Part shown: positions 34,382 through 45,378 of the stretch, piece by piece | How the letters are laid out: each line of letters begins with the position of its first letter | How positions within the stretch are numbered: position 1 is the stretch's first letter | From: Achromobacter denitrificans NBRC 15125 | Lineage (GTDB): Bacteria > Pseudomonadota > Gammaproteobacteria > Burkholderiales > Burkholderiaceae_B | NCBI RefSeq assembly: GCF_001571365.1 | Contig: NZ_BCTQ01000014.1 | Coordinates: 1 to 64,000, forward strand | Reading direction: 5' to 3' | Length of the DNA: 64,000 bases | Notes under the pieces: generated by a model | The model's database searches: none | Told to the model about the DNA's origin: nothing | What the model saw: only the letters and a program-made list of their open reading frames with translations | Made by a program: the position numbers and the translations under genes

Positions 34382-34759
34382 ATGACGGACCGTCAGCTCA
34401 CGATACTCGCGGCGTTGAATCTCATGGTGGCGGTGGGCGCCGGCGCTTTCGGCGCGCACGGGCTCAAGCGCATGATCACGCCCGAACTGCTGTCCGTCTG
34501 GCAGACCGGCGTGCTGTACCACCTGATCCATGCGCTGGGCCTGTTCGTGGTGGCGCTCCTGGGCGCCCGCTACGGTTCGCCGCTGCTGTCGGCGGCCGGC
34601 CTGGTGATGTTCGTCGGCATCGTGCTGTTTTCGGGCAGCCTGTATATCCTGTCGCTGACCGGCACGCATTGGCTGGGCGCCGTCACGCCCTTCGGCGGGG
34701 CCGCGTTCCTCGCCGCCTGGGCCATGGTGGCGCTGGCCGCCTACCGCGCCCAGGGCTAG
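34382..34759 (+). CDS. DUF423 inner-membrane protein (YgdD-like)
   Basis: A 125-residue protein with four predicted membrane segments and the DUF423 pattern GAGAFGAHGLKRMITPELLSVWQTGVLYHLIHALGL and FSGSLYILSLTG. E. coli YgdD is the known relative; its role is not established. AAGGACA lies ahead of ATG 34382. It is followed by a probable terminator and then a DMT transporter gene. Confidence 0.88.
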   Translation: MTDRQLTILAALNLMVAVGAGAFGAHGLKRMITPELLSVWQTGVLYHLIHALGLFVVALLGARYGSPLLSAAGLVMFVGIVLFSGSLYILSLTGTHWLGAVTPFGGAAFLAAWAMVALAAYRAQG

Positions 34760-34788
34760 CCGGCCGCCCGCCGGCCCCCCGCTTTTTT
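34759..34788 (+). terminator. Probable terminator after the DUF423 gene
   Basis: GCCGGC (34759-34764) can pair with GCCGGC (34770-34775) around five bases, and six T residues follow at 34783-34788. The seven-base gap between stem and T run weakens the call. Confidence 0.45.
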
Positions 34789-34834
34789 CCCTCACCCCCA
34801 CGGCGGCAGGAACCGCCGCTTTCCCAGGCTGTAG

Positions 34835-35749
34835 ATGTCCACCTCCACCGCATTGCCCGCCGCTCCCCAACACTCCGCCGCCGCAGGGATCGCCTGCGTG
34901 GTGGGCGGCATCTTTTTCCTGACCCTCAGCGACGCCAACGCCAAGTGGCTGGGGTCCAGCTACAACCCGCTGCAGATCCTGTTCCTGCGCGCCCTCATCG
35001 CGCTGCCCTTCGTCGCCACGCTGGCCTTCTGGCTGGGCGGACGGCGGGTGCTGCGCACCGCGCATCCCGGGCTGCACCTGATCCGCGGCGCCATCAACGT
35101 GGTGTCGGCCTATTGCTTCTACCTGGGCCTGCGCCTGCTGCCCCTGGCCGAAGCCACGGCCATCGCCTTCGCGGCCCCGCTGTTCGTGACCGCCCTGTCC
35201 GTGCTGATCCTGAAAGAGCGCGTGGACGCCAAACGCTGGCTGGCGGTGCTGGCGGGCTTCGCCGGCGTGCTGATCGTGGTGCGCCCCGGCACGGACGCGT
35301 TCCAGGCGGCCACGCTGCTGCCGCTGGTCACCGCCCTGCTCTACGCGGTCATGATGATCACCGCCCGCGGCATCGGCCGCGGCGAAGGCATGCTGACGAC
35401 CACGCTCTACATCGTGCTGGGCCAACTGGTGTGCAGCGCGGTCGCCCTGCCCTGGGTCTGGGTCGCGCCCGCCCTGGACGACCTGCCGTACTTCGGCGCG
35501 GTGGCGTTGTTCAGCACCCTGGGGCTGGCGCTGATCACGCAGGGCTTTCGCATCGGCCCGGCCTCGGTGGTCGCGCCGTTCGACTACACCGGCCTGATCT
35601 GGGCCACGATCCTGGGCTGGATCTTCTGGCGCGAGGCGCCCGACGCGTACGCCTACCTGGGCGCGCTGTTCATCGCGGGCAGCGGCGTCTACATCGCCGT
35701 GCGCGAGTCGCGCGCCAAGACGAAGGGCCGCCGGCCCGGCAAGGGCTGA
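34835..35749 (+). CDS. DMT-superfamily (EamA) transporter
   Basis: A 304-residue protein with about ten membrane segments in two EamA repeats: GGIFFLTLSDANAKWLGSSYNPLQILFLR begins the first and FSTLGLALITQGFRIGPASVVAPFDYTGLIWATILGWIFWRE closes the second. This resembles the RhaT/YdcZ-like permeases that export or import metabolites and drugs. The substrate is unknown. The ATG at 34835 opens a short polar tail before the first segment. It lies next to a convergent GST gene, with only six bases between stops. Confidence 0.83.
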   Translation: MSTSTALPAAPQHSAAAGIACVVGGIFFLTLSDANAKWLGSSYNPLQILFLRALIALPFVATLAFWLGGRRVLRTAHPGLHLIRGAINVVSAYCFYLGLRLLPLAEATAIAFAAPLFVTALSVLILKERVDAKRWLAVLAGFAGVLIVVRPGTDAFQAATLLPLVTALLYAVMMITARGIGRGEGMLTTTLYIVLGQLVCSAVALPWVWVAPALDDLPYFGAVALFSTLGLALITQGFRIGPASVVAPFDYTGLIWATILGWIFWREAPDAYAYLGALFIAGSGVYIAVRESRAKTKGRRPGKG

Positions 35750-35755
35750 GGCGCG

Positions 35756-36394
35756 CTATTCGGTGGGCGGCGGGAAATTCCGCCGCAACACGCGCGCCAC
35801 GTTGGGTTCCTGCGCCGCCTCCCGCGCCACCGCGCTCAAGGCCGGGCAGGTCGTATCGAACCACGCCGGCCCCGGGCGCCAGTGCGTCATCACGGTGACG
35901 TACAGGTCCAGCGCCGAAAACCGGCGGCCCAGCATATGCGGCGCCCCGGCCTGGCGCTCCAGTTCCTGCCACAGCTCGGCGCGCCGCGTATGCACCCGCT
36001 CGCGCAGCAGGTCGGCGGGAGCGCCGGCGGTGGTCCATTGCGGCGGATCGTCGCCATAGGTGAACGTGGGATAGATCGCGCCCACCAGGCGGATCAGCAG
36101 GTTCAGGAAGCGGGCCCGCTCCGGCTTGTCCGGCGGCGGCGCCAGCCCGGCCTGCGGCGCCACGTCATGCAGGTGCAGGATCATGGCCGCGCTTTCCGTC
36201 ATGACCTCGCCGTCGGGCAGGACCAGCGTGGGCACCTGCCCCAGCGGGTTCAGTGCCAGCAGCCGGTCGCGTTCGGGACCGGGCTTCAGGTAGGGAATGT
36301 CGGTCAGCGTGTGCGGCACGTCGGCCAGCACCAGCGCCATTTCGACGATGGCGGATCCGCAGCCCGCGGAACCGATCAGCTCATACGGTTTCAT
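35756..36394 (-). CDS. Glutathione S-transferase family protein
   Basis: A 212-residue GST. The thioredoxin-like N-terminal domain (MKPYELIGSAGCGSAIVEMAL to about 80) has the cis-proline segment LNPLGQVPTLVLPDGEVMTESAAMI for glutathione binding; the C-terminal domain is all-helical with FSALDLYVTVMTHW. Cytosolic conjugation or another thiol reaction is expected, substrate unknown. It begins five bases after the stop of the upstream sugar dehydrogenase gene, behind GGAGGG, so both are in one minus-strand operon. Confidence 0.85.
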   Translation of the reverse strand: MKPYELIGSAGCGSAIVEMALVLADVPHTLTDIPYLKPGPERDRLLALNPLGQVPTLVLPDGEVMTESAAMILHLHDVAPQAGLAPPPDKPERARFLNLLIRLVGAIYPTFTYGDDPPQWTTAGAPADLLRERVHTRRAELWQELERQAGAPHMLGRRFSALDLYVTVMTHWRPGPAWFDTTCPALSAVAREAAQEPNVARVLRRNFPPPTE

Positions 36395-36399
36395 GGCAT

Positions 36400-37551
36400 T
36401 CACCCTCCCGAATCCGCCGGCGCCACCCGCAGCACTTCGCCGGGCGAGGCATCGGTCAACACGTAGACGTAGCCGTCGGGCCCCAGCCGCACGTCGCGGA
36501 TGCGATTCTTGCGGTCGGCCAGCAGCCGCTCCTGCGCCACCACCCGATCGCCGTCCAGCGTCAGGCGGATCAGGTCCTGCGTGGCCAGCGCGCCGATGAA
36601 GACGGAATTGCGCCACGCCGGAAAGCGGTCGGCGTCGTAGAACGCCATGCCGCTGATGGCGGGCGACTTGGGCCACCAGTACAACGGCGGCTCCATGTCC
36701 GGCAGGGTCTCGCGCTTGGCCTCGGGGATGGGCAGGCCGGAATAATTGATGCCGTGCGTCTGCAAGGGCCAGCCATAGTTCTTGCCGGGCTGGATGAGGT
36801 TGATCTCGTCTCCGCCGCGCGGGCCGTGCTCGTTTTCCCAGAGCTCGCCCGACCAGGGGTTCAAGGCCATGCCTTGCGGATTGCGGTGCCCGTAGGACCA
36901 GATCTCCGGCCGCGCGCCGGCCCGGCCCACGAAGGGATTGTCGGGCGGCACGGTGCCGTCCGCATTGAGCCGCACCACCTTGCCTTGCAGCTTGCCCAGC
37001 TCCTGCGCGGTGGGGCGCTGATTGTTCTCGCCCAGCGAGATGTACAGGTAGCCCTTGCGGTCGAAGACCAGGCGCGACCCGTAGTGCAGGCCCGACGACA
37101 GCTTGGGCTCCTGCCGGAACAGCACGCGGAAGCCCTCCAGGGCCGAGCCGTCGCCGGACAGGCGCCCGCGCCCCACGGCGGTGCCGCTGCGCGAGCCGTC
37201 GGATTCGGCGTAGGACAGATAGACATAGCGGTCCGAGGCGAAGCCGGGCGAGAGCGCCACGTCGAGCAGGCCGCCCTGGCCCTGCGCAGCCACCTTGGGC
37301 ACGCCGGACAGCGGCTTGGACAATCCGCCCGCCGCGCGCAGCAGGCGCAGGTTGCCGGAACGTTCGGTGATGAGCGCGTCGCCGCCGGGCAGGAAGGCCA
37401 TCGCCCAGGGGTGGTCCAGCCCGCGGGCGACCACCGTGACGCGGGCCGCCGCCGAAGGGGGATCGGCCGCCCCGGCGGGCGGCGCGCAGGCCGCGGACAG
37501 CGTCAAGAGCAGGACGAAAGCGCGCGTGCTCGCGGCGAGGCGTGGCGGCAT
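36400..37551 (-). CDS. PQQ-dependent sugar dehydrogenase (YliI-like)
   Basis: A 383-residue periplasmic beta-propeller of the soluble aldose dehydrogenase family. A signal peptide ends near PAGA; it has WAMAFLPGGDALITERSGNLRLL, YGHRNPQGMALNPWSGELWENEHGPRGGDEIN with the calcium/PQQ residues, and GKNYGWPLQTHG. Like E. coli YliI it should oxidise aldose sugars with PQQ and feed electrons to the respiratory chain. ATG 37551 has CGGAG six bases upstream; ATG 37557 is a near alternative. The gene is followed at once by a GST gene and is divergent from another GST. Confidence 0.87.
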   Translation of the reverse strand: MPPRLAASTRAFVLLLTLSAACAPPAGAADPPSAAARVTVVARGLDHPWAMAFLPGGDALITERSGNLRLLRAAGGLSKPLSGVPKVAAQGQGGLLDVALSPGFASDRYVYLSYAESDGSRSGTAVGRGRLSGDGSALEGFRVLFRQEPKLSSGLHYGSRLVFDRKGYLYISLGENNQRPTAQELGKLQGKVVRLNADGTVPPDNPFVGRAGARPEIWSYGHRNPQGMALNPWSGELWENEHGPRGGDEINLIQPGKNYGWPLQTHGINYSGLPIPEAKRETLPDMEPPLYWWPKSPAISGMAFYDADRFPAWRNSVFIGALATQDLIRLTLDGDRVVAQERLLADRKNRIRDVRLGPDGYVYVLTDASPGEVLRVAPADSGG

Positions 37552-37692
37552 GGACATCTCCGGCGGCAACGGTTGGGTGGCGTCAGGACGGCCCGGCACG
37601 CCGGCATGCGACCCGCGGAAGGACGCGCGGGTGGCGTACCATATCGGCCAGGGACGGGGTCTCCCGTCCTTCCTCCCAGGAGCCTCCATCAC

Positions 37693-38304
37693 ATGAAACT
37701 GTACTACATGCCCGGCGCGTGCTCGCTCGCTTCCCACATCGTCCTCGAATGGATCGGCAAGCCCTACGAAACGCACAGGCTCAGCCGCGACGAGCTCAAG
37801 GCTCCCGAGTTCCTGAAGGTCAATCCGCTGGGCGCCGTGCCGGCGCTGTCCGACGGCGACTGGACGGTCACCCAGAACGCCGCCATCCTCGAATACCTGG
37901 CCGAGCAGGCGCCCGAATCCGGCCTGATGGGCGACGGCTCGGCGCGTTCGCGCGCCGACGTGCGCCGCTGGCTCGGCTTCATCAACTCCGACGTCCACAA
38001 GACCTTCTCCATGATCTTCGGCGCGCAGCGCTTCCTGGCCGAAGAAGGCGCGCAGAAGCAGCTGGCCGGCTCCGCCTCCAAGCTGCTGACCCGCCTGTTC
38101 GCGCAGCTCGACGCGCAACTGGCCGGCAAGTCCTACCTGACCGGCGACACGCCCACCATCGCCGACGCCTATCTCTACGTGGTGCTGCGCTGGGCGCACG
38201 CCAAGGAAGTGGACCTGTCGGGCCTGGACAACCTGGCCGCCTTCTTCAAGCGCATGGAAGCCGACCGCGCCGTGCAATCCGCCCTGGCCGCCGAAGGCCT
38301 GTAA
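37693..38304 (+). CDS. Glutathione S-transferase, beta class
   Basis: A 203-residue bacterial GST. The start MKLYYMPGACSLASHIVLEW has the beta-class catalytic cysteine (Cys10) and serine. KVNPLGAVPALSDGDWTVTQNAAI forms the glutathione site, and LTGDTPTIADAYLYVVLRWA is the conserved C-terminal helix start. It acts in detoxification or redox chemistry in the cytoplasm. AGGAG lies upstream of ATG 37693. It stands alone, divergent from the sugar dehydrogenase. Confidence 0.9.
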   Translation: MKLYYMPGACSLASHIVLEWIGKPYETHRLSRDELKAPEFLKVNPLGAVPALSDGDWTVTQNAAILEYLAEQAPESGLMGDGSARSRADVRRWLGFINSDVHKTFSMIFGAQRFLAEEGAQKQLAGSASKLLTRLFAQLDAQLAGKSYLTGDTPTIADAYLYVVLRWAHAKEVDLSGLDNLAAFFKRMEADRAVQSALAAEGL

Positions 38305-38314
38305 TCGGCAACCC

Positions 38315-38337
38315 GCGAGGCCGGTCTCAGGCCTCGC
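38315..38337. terminator. Hairpin between convergent genes
   Basis: GCGAGGCC (38315-38322) pairs with GGCCTCGC (38330-38337) around a seven-base loop, overlapping the stop of the convergent LysR gene. There is no T run; a bidirectional terminator is likely. Confidence 0.5.
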
Positions 38338-39283
38338 CGGACGCCGCCGCCAGGCCCTCCTCCAGCGTCTTTTTCACCGCCGCCAGGAAGCGCCGCGCCA
38401 GCAGCGGCGGCGCGCTCAGGTTCGAGTGCGTGGCCCAGATCTCCACGAACACCGGCGGCGATATCGGCCGCAGCGCCATGTGCGCGGCCTGGTCGGGCGC
38501 GACGCACCAGGCGTCCACCAGCGCCGGCCCCAGCCCCTGCTGCACGAAGGAACAGGCGGTCACGGGCGAATGCACCTCGACCGCCGCCGGACAGGCCGCC
38601 CGGTCGCCGAAGAACAGCTTGAGCGCGCGGCCCAGCGGCGTGTCCTGCGGATAGCCGATCCACGCGGCCGTCGAAAAATCCTCCGGCCGCACCACGTCGC
38701 GGGCGGCCAGCGGATGCGCGGCGGGCAGCACGCAGACCACGGGCACGCGCGCCAGCCGCAGCGAGGTCAGGTTGGGATGATCCGGCGGCTGCATCGAGAT
38801 GCCGATGTCGGCCTGGCCCGAGAGGAAATACGCGGCCAGCTCGTCGAAGGTCACGCTGCGGTAATCCACGCGCGCGTTCGCGTTGCGGCTGCGGAAGCGG
38901 TCCAGCGCCATCGGGACCAGGCGCTGGCCGAAGCTGGCGCTGGCGACGATCTTCAACATGCCCGCGCCCGATTGCGCCAGGCTGGCGGCCAGGTCGTTGA
39001 CCCGCTGAATGCCGCCGTACACCTGCTCCACCTCGGCATACAGGCGCCGCGCCTCGGCCGTGGGCGACAGCCGGCTCTTGACCCGCTCGAACAGCCGGTA
39101 GCCCAGGCGGCTCTCGGTCAGCGCGAGCACGCGGCTGACGGCGGGCTGCGAGACGTGCAGCATCCGCCCGGCGCCGCTGATCGAGCCGGACATCATGATG
39201 GCCCGGAAAACCTCGATCTGCCTCAGGTTCAACGGCCGTCCGGCAGTTGGCCCGACCTCGTCCGCGTAGGCGTCCGCATCCAT
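38327..39283 (-). CDS. LysR-family transcriptional regulator
   Basis: A 318-residue LysR protein. The helix-turn-helix is RPLNLRQIEVFRAIMMSGSI, then VSQPAVSRVLALTESRLGYRLFER (about 20-80), preceded by a polar tail; the C-terminal effector domain begins GMLKIVASASFGQRLVPMAL. ATG 39283 lies just behind GGGGAAAA and gives normal length. It is divergent from the Bug receptor, deacylase and racemase operon and is its likely regulator. The effector may be an N-acyl-D-amino acid or a product from it; this is inference from context. Confidence 0.86.
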   Translation of the reverse strand: MDADAYADEVGPTAGRPLNLRQIEVFRAIMMSGSISGAGRMLHVSQPAVSRVLALTESRLGYRLFERVKSRLSPTAEARRLYAEVEQVYGGIQRVNDLAASLAQSGAGMLKIVASASFGQRLVPMALDRFRSRNANARVDYRSVTFDELAAYFLSGQADIGISMQPPDHPNLTSLRLARVPVVCVLPAAHPLAARDVVRPEDFSTAAWIGYPQDTPLGRALKLFFGDRAACPAAVEVHSPVTACSFVQQGLGPALVDAWCVAPDQAAHMALRPISPPVFVEIWATHSNLSAPPLLARRFLAAVKKTLEEGLAAASGEA

Positions 39284-39416
39284 TTTTTCCCCTGTGCCAA
39301 TCACGCCGAATCGATAACGCCTGATTATAGGTTTTCGACATTTTTCGATGACGGGCGCGTGCGGACCCGGGTGTAACCTGCCGGCGTCAACCACAATAGA
39401 ACCAGGGGAATCCATC

Positions 39417-40394
39417 ATGCGCAACCACCTTTTCCGCGGCCTTTCCGCGCTGGCGCTCGGCGCCGCGCTGTCGGCCACCGCCGTCGCTGGCGCCTATCCC
39501 GACAAGCCCATCACCTTCGTCGTGCCTTCGGCCGCCGGCGGTTCGCCCGACGTGCTGTCGCGCCTGATCACGACCCAGCTGGCCCGCGACACCGGCGCCA
39601 CCCTGGTGGTCGAGAACCGCCCCGGCGCGGCCGGCAACATCGGCATCGCGCTGGTAAAACGCGCCGCCGCCGACGGCTACACCGTGGGCTACGGCAACAT
39701 CAACACCCTGGCCGTGAACCGCTCGCTGTTCAAGCGCCTGCCCTACGACGTGGACCAGGACCTCACGCCCGTGGCCCATCTGTTCGACTTGTACAACGCG
39801 CTGATCGTGCCGGCCGACTCGCCCATCAAGAGCGTGCAGGACCTGATCGACCGCGCCCGCAAGGAACCCGGCCGCCTCTCCTACGGCGCCTCGGGCGTGG
39901 GCACCACCGGCCACATGGGCGGCGAGCTCTTCAAGAGCATGGCCAAGGTCGACGTGATGTTCATCCCGTACAACGGCGGCCCGGCCGCGATCCAGGACCT
40001 GCTCGGCGGGCGCCTGGACTACCTGTTCGTGAACACCTCCGAGGCCGCGCCCCTGGTCACCAGCGGCAAGGTCCGCGCCATCGGCGTCAGCAGCCTGAAG
40101 CGCCTGCCGCTGATGCCTGACGTGCCGACGCTGGACGAGGCCGGCGTGAAGGGCTACGAGACCGTCTCCTGGGGCGGCGTGGTCGCGCCCAAGGGCACGC
40201 CCGACGACGTGGTGGCCACGCTGAACGCCGCCATCCAGAAGGCGCTGCAGGCCCCCGACGTGCGCGCCGGCCTGGCCACGCTGGGCGCCGAACCCGCCAG
40301 CGGCTCGCCGGCGCAGTTCAAGCAGCTGATCGACCGCGAAACCGCCAAGTGGCGCCAAATCATCGAATCCGCCGGCATCGAGAAGCTCGACTGA
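39417..40394 (+). CDS. Tripartite tricarboxylate transporter (Bug) receptor
   Basis: A 325-residue periplasmic receptor. A signal peptide ending AVAG (about 1-25) precedes YPDKPITFVVPSAAGGSPDVLSR and the usual VVENRPGAAGNIGIALVKRAAADGYT, the Bug-fold ligand loop. Bug proteins bind carboxylates and amino-acid-like anions; no TctA/TctB membrane genes are near, as is common for this expanded family. It begins an operon with a D-aminoacylase (two-base gap) and a racemase, so its ligand may be an N-acyl-D-amino acid. AGGGGAA lies before ATG 39417. Confidence 0.9.
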   Translation: MRNHLFRGLSALALGAALSATAVAGAYPDKPITFVVPSAAGGSPDVLSRLITTQLARDTGATLVVENRPGAAGNIGIALVKRAAADGYTVGYGNINTLAVNRSLFKRLPYDVDQDLTPVAHLFDLYNALIVPADSPIKSVQDLIDRARKEPGRLSYGASGVGTTGHMGGELFKSMAKVDVMFIPYNGGPAAIQDLLGGRLDYLFVNTSEAAPLVTSGKVRAIGVSSLKRLPLMPDVPTLDEAGVKGYETVSWGGVVAPKGTPDDVVATLNAAIQKALQAPDVRAGLATLGAEPASGSPAQFKQLIDRETAKWRQIIESAGIEKLD

Positions 40395-40396
40395 AC

Positions 40397-41863
40397 ATGA
40401 CCGCATCCCCCCTGCAGGCAGACTTCATCGTGGCGGGCGCCACGCTCATCGACGGATCGGGCGGCCCCGCAATCCAGGGCGACCTGGCCGTGCGGGACGG
40501 ACGCATCGCGGCCGTGGGCGCTTTCGAGCACCCCGCCGGGGTACCCGTGATCGACGGCCGGGGCCGAGTCCTGGCGCCCGGCTTCATCGACTCCCACACC
40601 CACGACGACGGCTACCTGCTGGCGCATCCGGACATGCTGCCCAAGGTATCGCAGGGCATCACCACGGTCGTTACCGGCAACTGCGGGATCAGCCTGGCGC
40701 CGCTGGCGCGCACGGAGATCCCGCAGCCGCTGGACCTGCTGGGCCCGGCCGCGCTGTTTCGCTACGGCACCTTCCGCGCGTGGATGGACGCCTTGCGCGC
40801 CACGCCGGCGGCCGTCAACGTGGCGCCCCTGGTGGGCCACACCACGCTGCGCGTCGCCGTCATGGACGACACCTCGCGCGCCGCCGACGAAGGCGAGCGC
40901 GCGGCCATGCGCGAACTGTTGCAGGAAGCGCTGGACGCGGGCGCCTTCGGCGTTTCCACCGGCACCTTCTACCCGCCGGCCAGCGCCGCGCCCACCGACG
41001 AGATCATCGAGGTCTGCGCGCCGCTGCGCGGACGCCCCGGCATCTACGCCACCCATCTGCGCGACGAGGCGGACCACATCGTCCCGGCCATGGAGGAAGC
41101 GCTGCTGATCGGCCGCGAACTCGGCTGCCGCGTCGTGTTTTCGCACCACAAGCTGGCCGGCGAGCGCAATCACGGGCGCAGCCGCGAGACCCTGGACCTG
41201 ATCAGCCGGGCCGCCGCCACGCAGCCCGTGTGCCTGGACTGCCACCCCTATCCCGCCACCTCCACGATGCTGCGGCTGGACCGGGCCCGGCTGGCCAGCC
41301 GCACGATGATCACCTGGTCCAAGGGCTATCCGGCCGCCACCGGCCGCGACTTCAGCGACGTCATGGCCGAACTGGGGCTGGACGACGAGGCCGCGCTCGC
41401 GCGTCTCGCGCCCGCCGGGGCCATCTACTTCCTGATGGATCCCGCCGACGTCGGGCGCATCTTCGCGCACCCGTTGACGATGGTGGGGTCCGACGGCCTG
41501 CCCTTCGACCCGCATCCGCACCCCCGCCAATGGGGCACCTTCACCCACGTGCTGCGCGCCATGGTGCGCGAGCAGCGGCTGCTGTCCCTGGAGGCCGCCA
41601 TCCACAAAATGACCGGGCTGGCGGCCGACCAATACGGCATCGCCGGGCGCGGCAGGCTGCGCGAGGGGTATCATGCTGACTTGGTGCTGTTCGATCCCGC
41701 CACCGTCACCGACGTGGCCACTTTTTCAGCGCCCATTCAGGCGAGCCGGGGCATCCACGCGGTGTGGGTCAACGGCAAGCGGGTCTGGGACGGGGAACGA
41801 ACCGGCGCCGAACGCCCGGGCCAGGTTCTGGCGCCCGGGGCGGCATTACCTCGGAGTGAATAA
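40397..41863 (+). CDS. N-acyl-D-amino-acid deacylase (D-aminoacylase)
   Basis: A 488-residue amidohydrolase. The zinc site is built from DSHTHDD, the metal-binding cysteine in VTGNCGISLAPL, VFSHHKLAGE and LDCHPY, with catalytic aspartate in MVGSDGLPFD, as in the Alcaligenes D-aminoacylase. C-terminal GYHADLVLFDPATV completes the composite beta domain. It splits N-acyl-D-amino acids into a carboxylate and a free D-amino acid. ATG 40397 follows the Bug receptor stop by two bases, so the two are tightly coupled. Whether it prefers D-Asp, D-Glu or neutral D-amino acids cannot be read here. Confidence 0.9.
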   Translation: MTASPLQADFIVAGATLIDGSGGPAIQGDLAVRDGRIAAVGAFEHPAGVPVIDGRGRVLAPGFIDSHTHDDGYLLAHPDMLPKVSQGITTVVTGNCGISLAPLARTEIPQPLDLLGPAALFRYGTFRAWMDALRATPAAVNVAPLVGHTTLRVAVMDDTSRAADEGERAAMRELLQEALDAGAFGVSTGTFYPPASAAPTDEIIEVCAPLRGRPGIYATHLRDEADHIVPAMEEALLIGRELGCRVVFSHHKLAGERNHGRSRETLDLISRAAATQPVCLDCHPYPATSTMLRLDRARLASRTMITWSKGYPAATGRDFSDVMAELGLDDEAALARLAPAGAIYFLMDPADVGRIFAHPLTMVGSDGLPFDPHPHPRQWGTFTHVLRAMVREQRLLSLEAAIHKMTGLAADQYGIAGRGRLREGYHADLVLFDPATVTDVATFSAPIQASRGIHAVWVNGKRVWDGERTGAERPGQVLAPGAALPRSE

Positions 41864-41864
41864 C

Positions 41865-42608
41865 GTGAATACCTATTCCCAGGGCTGTTACCTGGGTGTA
41901 TTGGGCGGCATGGGACCCATGGCCGGCGCGGCCTTTGCCCTACGCCTGGCGGCGCTGACGCCCGCCGATGTCGATCAGCAGCACATCCCCACCCTGCTGC
42001 GCAACGATCCCCGCATTCCCGACCGCTCCAGCGCCTACATGGCCGGCGGCGAGAATCCCCTGCCCCACATGGTCGACGGCGTGCGCTTCCTGGAGCAGGC
42101 CGGCGCGCAGCTGATCGCCATCCCCTGCAATACGGCGCATCTCTGGTACGAGCAGATCGCCGCCGCCACGCGGCTACCGGTGCTGCACATCATCCAGGCC
42201 GTCATCGAGGACCTGCGGCGCCTGGGCCTGCCCAAGGGCCGCATCGGCCTGATGGGCACGGCCGCCACGCTCAAGCTCGGCCTCTATCAGCGGCATCTGG
42301 AGGCGGAGGGCTACGAGTGCATCGTGCCCGACGACGACGAAGTCGAGCGCTACTGCATGGGCTCGATCCGCGCCGTGAAGGGCAACCTGCTCGAAGACGC
42401 CTTCGCGCCGGCCGCCGAGTGCATCGCCCGCCTGCGCGCGCGCGGCGCCGACGCGGTGGTGCTGGGCTGCACCGAACTGCCGCTCGCCGTGCCGCACGCG
42501 CTGCGTCCCAGCCTGGGCGTGACGCTGACGGACTCCATCGACGCGCTGGCCCGCGCCGCGATCGCCCACTACCAGGCCGACCAGCCCAAGCAGAAGATCG
42601 CGGCCTGA
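41865..42608 (+). CDS. Aspartate/glutamate racemase family protein
   Basis: A 247-residue PLP-independent racemase. The two catalytic cysteines are both present: PCNTAH and GCTELPLAV. It opens with GVLGGMGPMAGAAFALRLAALTPADVDQQHIP, typical of the YgeA/aspartate racemase group. It interconverts D- and L-aspartate or glutamate. The GTG at 41865 starts one base after the deacylase stop, with GGAG eight bases upstream. Placed after a D-aminoacylase, it would turn released D-amino acid into the usable L form. A terminator on the other strand lies just beyond. Confidence 0.88.
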   Translation: MNTYSQGCYLGVLGGMGPMAGAAFALRLAALTPADVDQQHIPTLLRNDPRIPDRSSAYMAGGENPLPHMVDGVRFLEQAGAQLIAIPCNTAHLWYEQIAAATRLPVLHIIQAVIEDLRRLGLPKGRIGLMGTAATLKLGLYQRHLEAEGYECIVPDDDEVERYCMGSIRAVKGNLLEDAFAPAAECIARLRARGADAVVLGCTELPLAVPHALRPSLGVTLTDSIDALARAAIAHYQADQPKQKIAA

Positions 42609-42624
42609 GCCCCGCCCCGAGGCG

Positions 42625-42650
42625 AAAAAAAAGCGCATCTTGCGATGCGC
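42625..42650 (-). terminator. Intrinsic terminator of the liv operon
   Basis: GCGCATC (42633-42639) pairs with GATGCGC (42644-42650) around TTGC. Eight A residues at 42625-42632 give a U run after the stem on the minus strand, 28 bases past the livF stop. This is a strong terminator for livF; it may also slow transcripts from the racemase side. Confidence 0.85.
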
Positions 42651-42677
42651 CCGAATCTCCCTTCGCGGGGATACCGG

Positions 42678-43378
<701 letters not shown>

Positions 43379-43379
<1 letters not shown>

Positions 43380-44142
43380 CATTCCTCCCCGAGGTACGCC
43401 TTGATGACGCGCTCGTCGTTGCGCACCTGCTCGGGGGTGCCGGTAGTGATGGGCTTGCCGTGCTCCATGACGAGGATGCGGTCGGAAATGCCCATGATCA
43501 GGCTCATGTCGTGCTCGATCAGCAGGACCGCGACGCCGAACTCGCGGCGCAGCTGGTCGATCAGCGATTGCAGGTCGCGCTTTTCCTGGGGGTTCAGGCC
43601 GGCGGCCGGCTCGTCCAGCATCAGCAGGCGCGGCTTGGTGATCATGCAGCGCGCGATCTCCAGGCGGCGCTGGTGGCCGTAGGCCAGGTTGCCGGCCTCG
43701 CGGTTGGCGAACTCGCGCAGCCCCATGAAATCCAGCCATTGGGCCGCGCGCGACAGCGCGTCGGCTTCCGACTGGCGGTAGGACTTGAGCTTGAGCAGCC
43801 CCGGCAACAGCCGCGACTCCACCTGGGTGTGCTGGGCGACCAGCAGGTTCTCCAGCACGGTCAGCTGCTTGAACAGCCGCACGTTCTGGAACGTGCGCAC
43901 CAGGCCGTGGCGCGCCACCTTGTGGCTGGGCAGGCCGGTGATGGCCTTGCCGTCCATGGTGATCTCGCCCGCGGTCGGCGAGTAGAACCCGCCCACGCAG
44001 TTGAACACGGTGGTCTTGCCCGCCCCGTTGGGGCCGATGATGGCGAATACCTCGTCGGATTTGACTTCGAACGCCACGCTGTCCACGGCCAGCAGGCCGC
44101 CGAACCGCATGGTGAGCCCGGATACTTTCAGCAATGCCTCGC

Positions 44143-44146
<4 letters not shown>
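43379..44146 (-). CDS. livG: Branched-chain amino acid ABC transporter ATPase LivG
   Basis: A 255-residue ATPase with Walker [34 protein letters not shown], signature-type [13 protein letters not shown] and Walker [14 protein letters not shown], as in LivG. It pairs with LivF on the inner face of the membrane. The start overlaps the livM stop by four bases (ATGA), and its own stop overlaps livF, so translation is coupled through the ATPase genes. Confidence 0.93.
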
Positions 44147-45377
<1,231 letters not shown>

Positions 45378-45378
<1 letters not shown>

